A DNA stretch of 64,000 nt, taken from Hansfordia pulvinata (Eukaryota; Ascomycota; Sordariomycetes; Xylariales). The notes under the pieces are model-generated. The model did not search any database. It saw only the letters and a program-made list of their open reading frames with translations, and was not told the DNA's origin. The stretch is taken from contig BJKQ01000018.1 in assembly GCA_006538405.1 (NCBI GenBank), positions 451,001 through 515,000 on the forward strand, written 5' to 3'. This document shows positions 11,031 to 20,626 of this stretch, one piece after another. Made by a program: the position numbers and the translations under genes. The first letter of the stretch is position 1; each line of letters opens with the position of its first letter.

Positions 11031-11834
11031 ATGGTACGCCGCTCCCTAGTCCGGCAATGCACGCCTCTTATATACCTTTGCCTCTCCATGGTCATAGAAG
11101 CTAATTGCCATGTATCTACAGTCGGCCCAGAACTCCGCGGGTATCCAGACCCTCCTCGACGTATGAGCCCCTCGATCCGTGTCATTCTGAGAACCGACAG
11201 CTTCATCCCAAACCACCTCGGCTTTCGGCTCGGTGCTCGTTAGAGCAGCCACATTGGTATATCACAGAACCATATTGACGACTTTGATTCGCTAGGCCGA
11301 AAGGGAAGCCTCTAAGATTGTCCAGAAAGGTATCTATTACCAATCCCCAACGGATCCCGCATATCACATCGAATAAAAGCTAACCCGCCCTTCCACTTTT
11401 ACAGCCCGTGAATGTTTGTGAAGTCTCCTCCCTTGCCGATTTGCCAATGCACCACTCACATCCACCCGCCGACAGACCGCACCAAGAGAGTACGCGAAGC
11501 CAGAGATGACGCCAAGAAGGAGATAGATGCCTACCGTAAGGCCAAGGAGGACGAGTTCAAGAAGTTTGAATCCGAGGTCAGTCCACCAATGGTCACCAGG
11601 CTCCCAGGACGAACCACCATCGTCTGGCGCGGCTGCGATAACACCCGCTGACCCTTGTCACCCCACCCACAGCACTCCCAGGGCAACAAGCAAGCCGAGC
11701 AAGAAGCCGACAAGGAGGCCGATGCTCAAATCAAGGAGATTCAGGCCGCCGGTAAGAAGAGCCAGGGTAAGGTTGTCGACGAGTTGCTCAAGGCTGTCTT
11801 CGAGGTCAAGCCTGTCCCGCCCTCGGCTGAGTAG
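11031..11834 (+). CDS. VMA10: V-type ATPase subunit G, six exons with two microexons
   Basis: This is subunit G of the vacuolar proton ATPase peripheral stalk, 115 residues. Exons are 11031-11033 (ATG only), 11122-11160, 11296-11329, 11405-11413 (9 nt), 11476-11576 and 11673-11834. Splicing gives the family pattern: SAQNSAGIQTLLDAEREASK, IVQKAREYRTKRVREARDDA, KKEIDAYRKAKEDEFKKFES and a long charged helix ending KPVPPSAE. All junctions are GT..AG; the donor after the 9-nt exon is gtttgt. The N-terminal GIQTLLDAE-EA---V-KAR-YR motif is diagnostic. It forms a heterodimeric coiled coil with subunit E. The start is fixed by the only ATG that splices into the conserved N-terminus. Confidence 0.9.
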
Positions 11835-11894
11835 GTCTGAAATCAACGTTGGCCTCTGATACCTCTATTCGGTGCTCTGCCATATCATAACGAG

Positions 11895-11930
11895 GCTCAA
11901 CATGAGCACCATGCTCAACATGAGCACCAT
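11895..11930 (+). repeat. 18-bp perfect tandem duplication
   Basis: The unit GCTCAACATGAGCACCAT occurs twice without change, in the 3' flank of VMA10. It is probably a replication-slippage duplication without function. Confidence 0.9.
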
Positions 11931-12291
11931 GTACTCGGTGCTATTGCGCAGGGCACCAGGTTGCGGTCTGGAGCCCGGCCTGTTGAGCCGTTTTTATTGT
12001 ACGCAGAAGCGGCCTCGAGTAGATTTCTCTTGTTGTTGGAATTCGGCTTCATGGCTTGTTCTGGTTGATTTTCTGGTCTTTTGATTATACAATGTTCTCA
12101 TCCATTCGCCAGTCCCTGTGTTGGGCGAACCTTGAAAGCCGCGCCGAATTGCGCGGAGTCAGTGTGACATGACGTCATATCATTCAACTGTCGCGGCAAT
12201 GGCGCCGCAAAGATGTGTGTGCATGTGATTATTATTGTTCGCGTCAATATGCTGGTACATGGTATCGTAAAACATAAGCATTTGGCTAGCC
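11931..12291. other. Intergenic between convergent VMA10 and CTNNBL1-like genes
   Basis: This is the 3' flank of both genes. A CGTCA-type palindrome (TGACGTCA) lies near 12170. No gene is seen. Confidence 0.4.
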
Positions 12292-14375
12292 TCAGGCCTT
12301 GGGTACATCGAGATCTAGGAACCTGACCAACGCTGTAAGCATTTCGGCTGTGTCCTTGTCACTGTCCTTGATGTCCGAAAGCTGATCCTGCAACGTAGCA
12401 TGCAGGCTACCGAGGTCCTGGTTGTCCTCCTTGAGGGCCAGCGATATGGCGTCTTTGGCGCCGTCATCCTCGGCCACGAGCCAAGCAAGCGTCACGTCGA
12501 CGACGCGCAGATCCCACAGCCCTGCCTCAAGTCGTGCTACCTTCCACTCGAGCTCCATGTCCTCGGGCTTGAGGAGGTCCAGATAAAGCTTGCTCTTCTC
12601 TTTCTCGATGCGCTTCTCCTCCTTGAGAATCGGCTCGTGATAGACACGACGCAAAGCCACGAGCTTCTTGGTCTTCTCGTAATTCTTCTCCACAAATTTG
12701 GCCAGCAGTCGAATGCGCTCGTCCGACTCGCCTGGCAGAAAACGCAACATGTTGGAGAAGACGCGCAGCAAAGACTCAGTGGCGCGGAAGTCGCCCTTCC
12801 TCATGAAAATAGTGAAGAGACCTCCCAGTGCGCCAACCTGGACAAGTCTCAGGCAAACGTCGATAGATCCCGCTTCCGAGGCCTCGGCAGCGTCCGCCGT
12901 CTCTCCGTCTTCTCCTGATTCGCTTCTCGTCTCGGGCGCAGAGAGAGGCTCAGAGCGATGTGAGGTGGCGTGATCCAATATGCGCAGAGCCGGGATTTTT
13001 GCAGTCTTGGCTTCCTTAACCATGATGAGGCACAATTCGATGCCCTCAGCCTCGAGAAATTTGGCTTTGCCGGCGGGCTCGTCGACCAGCGAGGTCAGGG
13101 CTGAGAATAGATTCATGACATATTCCTCCTCATTGCCCCCTTTGACTGGGTCACGCTTGCGGTACACGGCTAGGAGCCGCAGCATGATATCAGCAGCGTT
13201 CAGGGCGGCAAGCGCGCGGCGGTTGCGAGACGAAGAGTAGACGAGGATGGAGAGGACCTCCGCTGCGTATTGCTTGTTCTGCGAGACGGGGGCTTCGCGG
13301 GCTTGACAGCGCCGCAGCAGCCACTCCAGGAGCGGCTGATGAGCGCCAATGCGGTCCGAATAATTTCCAAAGTTGGATAGATTCTCGAGAATGCTGAGCG
13401 CGTGGTAAATGCCGTTACGATCAACCTCCTCGTCTTTTTCGTTGAGTCGCTCGAGATTGGAAACCAAGAGGCCCAGCAGTCCGGCATCGAGCAAAGCATC
13501 GCAGAGAGGCCTCCACTCTTTGTCGACAATGGTGACCCCCTCCTCGGTCAGTTCGTTTATTATCTCAATGACGTCGATGGCAATGTCAGTGTTTTCGTGT
13601 GCTAGCAGGCCAACAAGGCTGGCTACACAGCCGAGGCGGGCAAACTCGGGGTACAGGTGGGGGTGCTCAGTGAGGATGGACAGAGCCTTGATGTCCGCAT
13701 CGAGCTCGGCTTCGCTGTTGATGAAGCGCTGGGGTTCGGATTCATATTTGGCGCGCAGCTCGGCGTTCTTGGATATGTGGCGTTCGAAGTTGAGGGCCGT
13801 CTTGCGCAGCCAGGCGTTGTCGTACTTGTCGGGGATCTTGAGAGCGCCAGGGAGGGATTGTCCTTCGCCTTCGCCATCATCCATATAGTCGAGCACGGCC
13901 GACTCTTGCCTTGTGATACCGCCGCCGAAGAAGCGGCCATCTTCGTCGTCGTCGGGGGGAGCTCGGGACCATAGTCGCCGTCGCCTTGGTCGTTGGAGGG
14001 GCCAGCCTCGGTGTCGTCATTTTCGTCGTCTACGCGTGCGCTGCGTTGAGAGGCAGCACTGCTATCGTTTGGGGAAAGCTTGGCCGATTTGTAGACCTCA
14101 TCTACTCGGGATTGGGTGGTCAGTTGGCCTGTAGAGACGTGGCGACGGTGGTGGACGCAGCCCGGGTGAGGCGTGGGAATGGGACGCATGGGATGACTGA
14201 CTTGGGTCCTTGAGGGGCTCCATTCTTCGCTTGTTACCGCCGACGCCGGAGGCCTGAATGAGAGAATGGTCAGCGGGCGCACGCATGGACATGGTTTGGA
14301 GGCGCATTGCCAACATGGGAAGGGCAGTGCGACCGCAGCGCAGCGTACTTTGAAGAGCTCGTCGATGCTGGACAT
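12292..14375 (-). CDS. Beta-catenin-like protein 1 homologue (CTNNBL1 family), three exons, one apparent frameshift
   Basis: This is an armadillo-repeat nuclear protein of the CTNNBL1/NAP family, which in other eukaryotes associates with the Prp19 complex and the spliceosome. Exons are 14375-14349 (MSSIDELFK), 14253-14202 and 14101-12292. The splice rebuilds DPNEVYKSAKL, as expected. An acidic segment follows (DDENDDTEAGPSNDQGDGDY), then the armadillo body starting LDYMDDGEGEG and NAWLRKTALNFERHISKN. Later landmarks are HENTDIAIDVIEIINELTEE, LVSNLERLNEKDEEVDRNGI and a C-terminal EAGLWDLRVVDVTLAWLVAE. One C is missing at the run 13954-13959, between PELPP and DDDEDGRFFGG. With that base added the protein is 629 residues, close to the family size. 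The gene is divergent from the phosphoglycerate-mutase-like gene. Confidence 0.88.
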
Positions 14376-15387
14376 TTCGACGCACGTCCGGCCGACACGG
14401 GAATGCTATGGCGACGCGGTTGATGGCAGTCGGGGAGGCTATCGGTGGGAGGAGCTTCGATGAGCACTACGTGGCGGCGATTTGGGAAGAAGCGTTGAGG
14501 TCAATGCCGCCAGACACAATCTTCAAACACGAAGCACTCCCAAGCTTGCGAGAGCCCTGTGAATTCACGTCAGTGACGCTGCGCAGCTCGGGTACAGGGC
14601 GGCAGGTGCCGGTCGCGACAGGCGAGTGTGGGGCAGCTCTTTCCGCCGACCTACTCGTACACGCGTCTGGTGTACTCTGCACAGGCGCGCCCGCCAATTG
14701 ATGCGGAGCCAGGCGTCTCTACATGTAACCTACATGTACCTACCTAAAGTTATGCAGGTGCATAAGCCAACTGCCCGCGCCATGTTGGCCACTGGCGGCT
14801 GCATTCATGTCATGTACGAGTACATGTACCTTACTTACCTACTCTGTAGGAGTTCTCCGTGCCGTGGACATGGAACTGTTGGACTCATCGCCCACCGTTG
14901 GAGCTTGATTGAAAGTGCTCGTTTGAGGCTTCTGCCGCGGACTTTGAGTTGACAATGGATCCGATATGTTTTCTGGGATAAGCATGAGGCGTGCATTCAG
15001 AAGTCGGCCATCATATGCAGCATGCTTGCGATCCTGGAGGAAAATAGGTTGAGTTCCATCCTGCCCAATCCAAGTCTCGTTGATTGACTGCACTCCATTG
15101 GACTTGAACCCCTCTTACAGAGCACTATGCAGCCTTACTCGTTGAGTCACATCCACCACCTAGACGCCGACGCCCTGTGCTACACCACTATGCCAGTCAT
15201 ACCCATACATCCCAAGTATCTAGTTTGTGAAGCCTTTTAAAGATATACCTTATTGGTCATTCGTTTCCCCCCGTCTCGCCATTATTATTGTTATCTCCTC
15301 CACAATTTGCGGCCCGGCATCGCAACAACCGCCTGCCTCTCGGACGCCCTCGTCGAGTGACTACCTACCTACTGACCAACGTCCACG
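14376..15387. promoter_or_regulatory. Divergent intergenic region with tRNA-like boxes
   Basis: This is a 1-kb divergent spacer. The stretch 14710-14850 is rich in TACCTAC / TACATGTACC motifs, a common flavour in these genomes. On the minus strand, TGGCATAGTGGT (15195-15184) matches an RNA polymerase III A box, and GGTTCAAGTCC (15110-15100) matches the B box exactly. The implied acceptor stem pairs in only five of seven positions and the T stem in three of five, so this is at best a decayed or tRNA-derived sequence. Confidence 0.35.
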
Positions 15388-16241
15388 ATGCCGCCCACTC
15401 TCATCCTGGTTCGGCACGCCCAGGCTTTGCACAATGTCGATAGTGCGTCGTGATCTATGCTGCTCTTTCTCCCTCCGCCGCGTGCTTTGTTTGATGCCTC
15501 TGAATACCATCCCGCCCATCGCGTGCCCTGGCATCCAAAGGTCAATAATAACCCCCGAGTCCCCCTCTCGCAGAGGATTACAGTATCCACGACCCTCCTC
15601 TGAGCGAGCTGGGCGTCCAGCAGTGCCAGGAGCTGCGCAAGAGCCTCGCCGCCAACCCCGTCGCTCAGGAGGCCGGCCTGATTGTCGTCTCCCCGATGCA
15701 CCGGACGCTGCAGACCGCCACCATCGCTCTCGACTGGCTGCTCGAGAAGGGCGTGCCCGCCCAGGCCGACGCCCGCTGGCAGGAGAACTCGGCCAAGCCG
15801 TGCGATACGGGCAGCGCCCTGGACGCCGTCGCCGCCGCCGACCCCCGCTTCGCCGCCGTCGACTTCTCGGCCACCGACCCCGTCTTCCCCGACAAGACGT
15901 CCGCCCGGGCCGCCCTCTACCACTACTCGCGCCCCGCCCTGCTGCGCCGCGCCCGCGAGGCCCTCGCCAGCCTCCACGCCCGCCCCGAGAAGGTCATCGT
16001 CGTCGTCGCACACTCGGGCTTCCTGCGCCTCGCCGTCACCGGCCGCTGGTTCTTCAACGCCGACTACCGCATCTTCGACTTTGCGCCCCGCAGCCCCGGC
16101 GTCCCCGCCGACGAGCCCTACGGCCTGGTCGAGCACCCTTCCACCGTCGACCAGGGCGGCCTCGGCTGGAGCCTTAAAGAGCGCGTCATTCTCGGCTCCG
16201 ACCTGCCCGACGAGTATCCGCCTGATTTGGCGCCGGTCTGA
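15388..16241 (+). CDS. Histidine phosphatase (phosphoglycerate mutase-like) protein, two exons
   Basis: This is a member of the histidine phosphatase superfamily, 240 residues. Exon 1 is 15388-15442 and exon 2 is 15574-16241, with a 131-bp intron (donor gtgcgt, acceptor ctcgcag) that rebuilds HNVDKDYSIHDPPLSELG. The catalytic core is visible: LVRHAQALHN with the phospho-accepting His10, Arg62 in SPMHRTLQTA, Glu89 in RWQENS, and the second His165 in VVVAHSGFLRLA. It lacks a signal peptide, so a cytosolic location is likely. The family includes mutases, fructose-2,6-bisphosphatases and broad phosphatases. This short fungal type is usually annotated only as mutase-like, and its substrate cannot be read here. 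Codon use is strongly GC3-rich. Confidence 0.9.
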
Positions 16242-16478
16242 TCTGGTATTTGCCCTCGGTCTTCCGCGATAGAACAGTTGTGGTTGAGCAACCAACACGA
16301 TGAGATTTGAAATAGACGACAGGACCAAGTCATTATTATCAGCCAAAACGAGTCTCGGCTTCACTTGTAGTGCTATCTGGTGCCACCGGAACCAATTCCT
16401 CGTATACATGCCCGAAGTCCACAGTGCCATACCATGCCTGAGAAAAAAAAGCCCACTGCTTTGCGCCCGAGTCCGGCT
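16242..16478. other. Short convergent spacer
   Basis: This is the 3' flank of the mutase-like gene (+) and the membrane protein gene (-). Nothing else is visible. Confidence 0.4.
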
Positions 16479-17158
16479 TTATCCAACTTTCGTCTTCTCA
16501 GAAGTCTGGGGGGTATCGATGACCACTCTATTGTCGGTCGGGGTCCATGTATCTTTCTCCCAGATGCCCGTTCTGTTGCTAAGCTCGAGTAGCCATAGAG
16601 CCGAAGAGTTTGTGAATCCATCGATCTCATTTAAGTACCCTAAACCTGACCGTCTGTAGATGATGGCTTCCAAGTATCGTTTTGTCGCAACCACAAGTCG
16701 GTGGTAAGCCACAAGGGAAAGGGCAGTGGCCATGATGTAAATCGGCGGGAGGCACTCATAAACGACGTACTGGGGGCATGGGTGATGATGTTTATCAAGT
16801 GCAAGTGCATGGATAGTATGTCGAATAGAAGCATCAGGACGCCCCCGCCGCCCAGGCAGTCCATCAGTAGAAGAGGTAGTCGTTGCGACGGGTTCCGCAC
16901 GCGGATCGAGACGGTGTCCCTGTATCCCGTCATAAAACAGAAAGCGGGATCCAGCCATCGAAGAAGGGCCATCGCAATGAGGAGGAGTCCCGCCCCCATG
17001 GACGCAACCGGGAGGTGGCATACCATGAACGCTTCGAACGCTAATAGAGCGCTGTCGGTGTAGACTATAGTTAACTCGCCGTCTACGACAACCGTGAAGT
17101 TCGTGCCGGTCGGCGTGATGGGGACGAGACGGGACCAAGGGACGAGAAGTGAAGCCAT
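16479..17158 (-). CDS. Predicted four-pass membrane protein, unknown, one apparent frameshift
   Basis: I do not recognise this protein. It begins MASLLVPWSRLVPITPTGTN, followed by strongly hydrophobic stretches: ALLAFEAFMVCHL, ASMGAGLLLIAMALLRWL, GGVLMLLFDILSMHLHLINI and, after a frame change, PIYIMATALSLVAYHRLVVA. The frame change falls at the G run 16772-16776. One added base joins the N-terminal frame to a tail with KRYLEAIIYRRSGLGYLNEI and then ELSNRTGIWEKDTWTPTDNR, giving about 226 residues. Both parts are hydrophobic or protein-like in the right order, which supports one gene rather than two. It is probably an integral membrane protein with both ends polar. Confidence 0.5.
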
Positions 17159-17874
17159 AGCGCCGAAAAAGGCTCAAGATCCGGAGCTGGAGACAATCTA
17201 GGTCAGACGGGATGGGTTGAAGGATGAATAGGGCCTGGTCAGCTTGTGATAATGCTGTAGTTGGCTGGTATAATTGATAGGTATGGATGGAAGGATGTGA
17301 GGGTCGTGGTAATGGCTACCAAGTCCGGGTGATGCGAAGGAAAAGAAATCAAGAGTGAGGAGTATGACTGGTGAGCCGCGTCTGGGGCAGTACGAGTGCC
17401 TTTTAGCCCCCTCTATACCTACCTAGCTATCTACCTTCTGTACATGTGCATACCTACCATGGCTCAGCTATCACGCCCATGCAATGCGGGAGGAAACTTA
17501 AAGGTTCCCGTTCAGCGTCCGGGACAATGCGATGGTTAACTTTCCGGCCTCCCCGGAGTTTCCGAAGAGGACGCCCACCATGTTGAAGCTGGGATGATCG
17601 ATCTGAACAATTCTTCGCCGGCTCTACACCACGGTACCACGGCAAGGTAGAATGCAAACCTGCTTCATGACTCTTCAACCAGACGAGGACTGGGCTATGT
17701 TTCACCGCAAATTGACCCCAACACCACATTCTCATGTTAAGGGGATGTTTGACGGAATAGTATATGCACCAGCCACCGTTTCTGTTTCCCGTAGCTCCAG
17801 ACTTCAGGTTCCGATATCCCTTCAAGAGTATTGGTTCCGTATTTGACAGTTGAATCACGGGTGGAAAATTCCTC
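17159..17874. other. Intergenic
   Basis: This is the 5' flank of the membrane protein gene. It has TACCTACC-type runs near 17410-17460. Short frames on both strands show nothing recognisable. Confidence 0.35.
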
Positions 17875-18306
17875 TTGCCAGCCCCTAAGCAGCCTACCTA
17901 CCGCATGGCACAATCTGAGGACCAAGCCAAAGCACAGACCGCAGGCGAGACGGATTGCCCCAGTTTCCATGCCGAATTGTCCTCAAGACGGACCGTTTCA
18001 TATGGACCGCCATGCGTTGTTGGTTTAGGTACCTATATCCATGTCGCCGAAGGGCGCCAGCCCTTTCCCGAGTGGCGCTTTCGCATCACCACCAACGCCA
18101 CGGTGGTCGTCTTCAGCGCCCTGCTCAAGACGGGGCTAATGGTTGATCTGTCGGGGACCCCCAGCCAGCTGAATTGGCAGTGGCTCACACACCCAGCCGG
18201 CTCGCCGACTATCCAGAGTCTGAAGCTGCAAGCCGGAGAGCCAGCTCGAGTAGGCGAATATCACCGTCGATTTTCCGGGAATGGACGGGGACTCGGTGGG
18301 ACGTAG
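17875..18306 (+). pseudogene. Possible remnant of a DUF3176-type membrane protein
   Basis: A 143-codon frame contains FPEWRFRITTNATVVVFSAL, then LKTGLMVDLSGTPSQLNWQW. This resembles the start of fungal DUF3176 proteins, where a tryptophan-containing strand leads into a transmembrane helix that ends in a SQLKW-type motif. The usual long remainder of several hundred residues is absent. Downstream only a 47-codon frame (18351-18494) starting MGNLGDVMKAE is found. The similarity is from memory and short, so this is a tentative relic. Function is unknown for the family. Confidence 0.28.
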
Positions 18307-18806
18307 GCTGTTCAACGAAGGAGAGCCCAGCCCAGAGGGCCTAGACGCGCATGGGGAACCTGGGCGATGTCATGAAGGCCGAGATTCGGCAGCACGGAAG
18401 ACACGGAGATACAGACATCAACGACATAGACACTCCGGCTCAGAACGCCGTTGCCAGGGTGGGTTTCAAGGCCAAGCTGTGTCGATGGATGTAACGGCGA
18501 CAGCGTTGCTTCCTGCTGTCCGCCATACATCACCACACTCACCCTCCATGGGCAGAGCAGCCCTTAATTACAGGTCACCAGGTTCAGAACCGTGCTTGAA
18601 GCCTCGATTCATGTCATTATCGTTTGTGGTCTCTAATAATCAAGTACACAGATGCATATTAATCCCCCATAGTATGACCGTAACGCGTGAGTTCTTTTCG
18701 CCCCTGGGCCATTGCTGCCGCTGTCCTTCTAGCTGTCGCGCACACAACGAAGCAGGTATGAATACCCGCCCGTCGCGTTGGTGAAAGATGCCCAAATATC
18801 CTAGGC
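18307..18806. other. Intergenic, 3' flank of GPI protein gene
   Basis: Apart from the 47-codon frame noted at 18351-18494, nothing is recognised. Confidence 0.35.
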
Positions 18807-19521
18807 TCAGATGGCCAGGACAGCAGCGGCGGCACCCAAGACCGCACCCGCAAGCCCGCGGAGCGAGACGCCGGCGGCCGCGCCGGCACCCTGCACAATG
18901 CTGCTGGTGCTGCTGGAGGCGGCGCTGCTGGCCGCGGACGACGCCGAGGCCGTCATGGTGCTGGGCCCGTCGTGATGGTGGACGAGTCACCGGCGGTGGC
19001 CGTCTTGGTGCCGGTGACCACGGTCGTCTTGTCGTCGCTGTCGTCGCTGCCGTCCTCATCATCGCTGCTGCTGCTGCTGCCCGTCGCGCTGGGGCCAGGC
19101 TCTCGACGTAGCCGGACAGGCCCGACACGGCGGCGGTGACGGTGGCGGTCTCGACGACGCCGTCGGTCGTGACGGTGGCGGTGGCGACGGCGGTGATGCC
19201 GCCGTGGTGGGTGGCGCTGGCGCTGGCGCTGGTGCTGCTCTTGCCGTCGGGGCCCCAGCCGGGCAGGTAGCTGGGCTCGTAGGTGGCCGTGCCCTCGTAG
19301 GCCGCGCAGCCGGGAACCGTCGTCTTGGGCGGCGCGCGGCCGCCGCCGCAGTCGAGGAAGTCGCACAGCTCGCCCGTGTCCGGGACGTACCACACCATGC
19401 TGGCACCGCCGTAGCGGACCGTCGCCGACGACGTGCAGCCGGACAGGTCCGTCTTGGCCGCCGCGAGGGCCGCGAAGACAAGGGCCGCCGCAGCCGGCTT
19501 GTTGACGCTGTTGGAAAGCAT
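18807..19521 (-). CDS. Secreted Ser/Thr-rich, probably GPI-anchored surface protein, two apparent frameshifts
   Basis: The product begins MLSNSVNKPAAAALVFAALA and then AAKTDLSGCTS, a clear signal peptide. The mature N-terminal part has four or more cysteines (SGCTSSATV, GELCDFLDCGGGRAPPK, VPGCAAYEGTATYEPSYLPG), suggesting a small disulphide-bonded domain. A Ser/Thr/Ala-rich region follows, with an acidic DDEDGSDDSDD tract. The C-terminus, after two one-base corrections at the G runs 19091-19094 and 18963-18965, reads SSIVQGAGAAAGVSLRGLAG and then AVLGAAAAVLAI, as expected for a GPI-attachment signal. The total is about 238 residues. I do not recognise the family; a cell-wall or plasma-membrane location is inferred. 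The stop is at 18809-18807. Confidence 0.7.
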
Positions 19522-20626
19522 GGCGATGCAGTTGACGTGATCAAGTATATGAGTGAGAGAGCGAAAGGTATTTGTGTTGTGTATAGTTTATGGTTGTTAT
19601 CCGCGAGGAGCGAGCGAATGTGGCTGTATTAATCTTCCTTGGCGGACAGTAGGTAACGAATGTGAAGTGCAAATGAACGTCGAGGGGCGAAATCCGGGAG
19701 ATCCAAAGCGAGGGAGAGCCGGGGAGGGCAGTATATAAAGCAACGAGCAAGGGCGAGAGAACCGAGCGTAGCGGGCGCGGGCGGTCTCGAAGGGCCTCTA
19801 GGCGAGGGGCCGGCTATCTGCTATTTAAATCGCGGAGCTGAGGGCAGGGGTGCGCGTGAGAAGCCTCAAGCGATCGGGTCCATCACCAATTAGGCTTACA
19901 GGCCACGGTCTAGACCAAGATCTGGACTTTCGAGCCGAGAGCGGGTGAGCGGTGCTCGTACGAGCGGGAATAGGAAACCCCCGGACTTTCGCGCTACCCT
20001 ATCCACGCTACCCCCTTCGGCACCACGTTGCCGACAGTTATCTTATTTCTTCTTCTCCCTCCCCTATCGCAGATATTTTAGGCAGCCGTTTGCTCAAACA
20101 CTTCGGCCGGAACGCGAGGTCATGTGATCTGACCGCCTCATCAAGCCGCCGGCAATGCACCCGTGTCAACGGCCCCTGACTACCATCAGCCACGGCGTCA
20201 TTCGGCTGAAATTGCCTCATAGCGGCGCATCGCGGTCAAAGAGGCTCGCCAATCACGACCGAAGCTCGTAGGCGGCTTTTGTCACCGCATGTACGGAGTA
20301 GGACACGTTCTTGGTGGCAGAGACCAGGTCATGTGAGTCTCTATCAGGCTATTTCAGTCTTTCCTAACTACTACCTAATCTGTGTCCGTGATCCTTAGCC
20401 CTTCGTGGACACTGGCCTCGCGTTAATGCCCATTCGTTCTCCGGAATCGGCTCCCGACGTCATCAGCACTCGCAACCCCAACGCCAAACCGTTTTGACAT
20501 AACACAAGGATGGCCGCTTGGAGTGGTAGGTATGCCCCCAGCACCTGCATTATAAATGTTATCGTGAGAAAGAAAGTAGTACAAGAATGCGCCGTCCCAA
20601 ATGCAATGTGTGTCCGACCCCCTCTC
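19522..20626. promoter_or_regulatory. Upstream region of GPI protein gene
   Basis: This 1.1 kb separates the GPI protein start from the RPB2 stop. A TATATAA element lies at 19732-19738, about 210 bp from the start codon, and reads as a TATA box best on the plus strand. ATTTAAAT lies near 19822. I see no gene. Confidence 0.35.
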
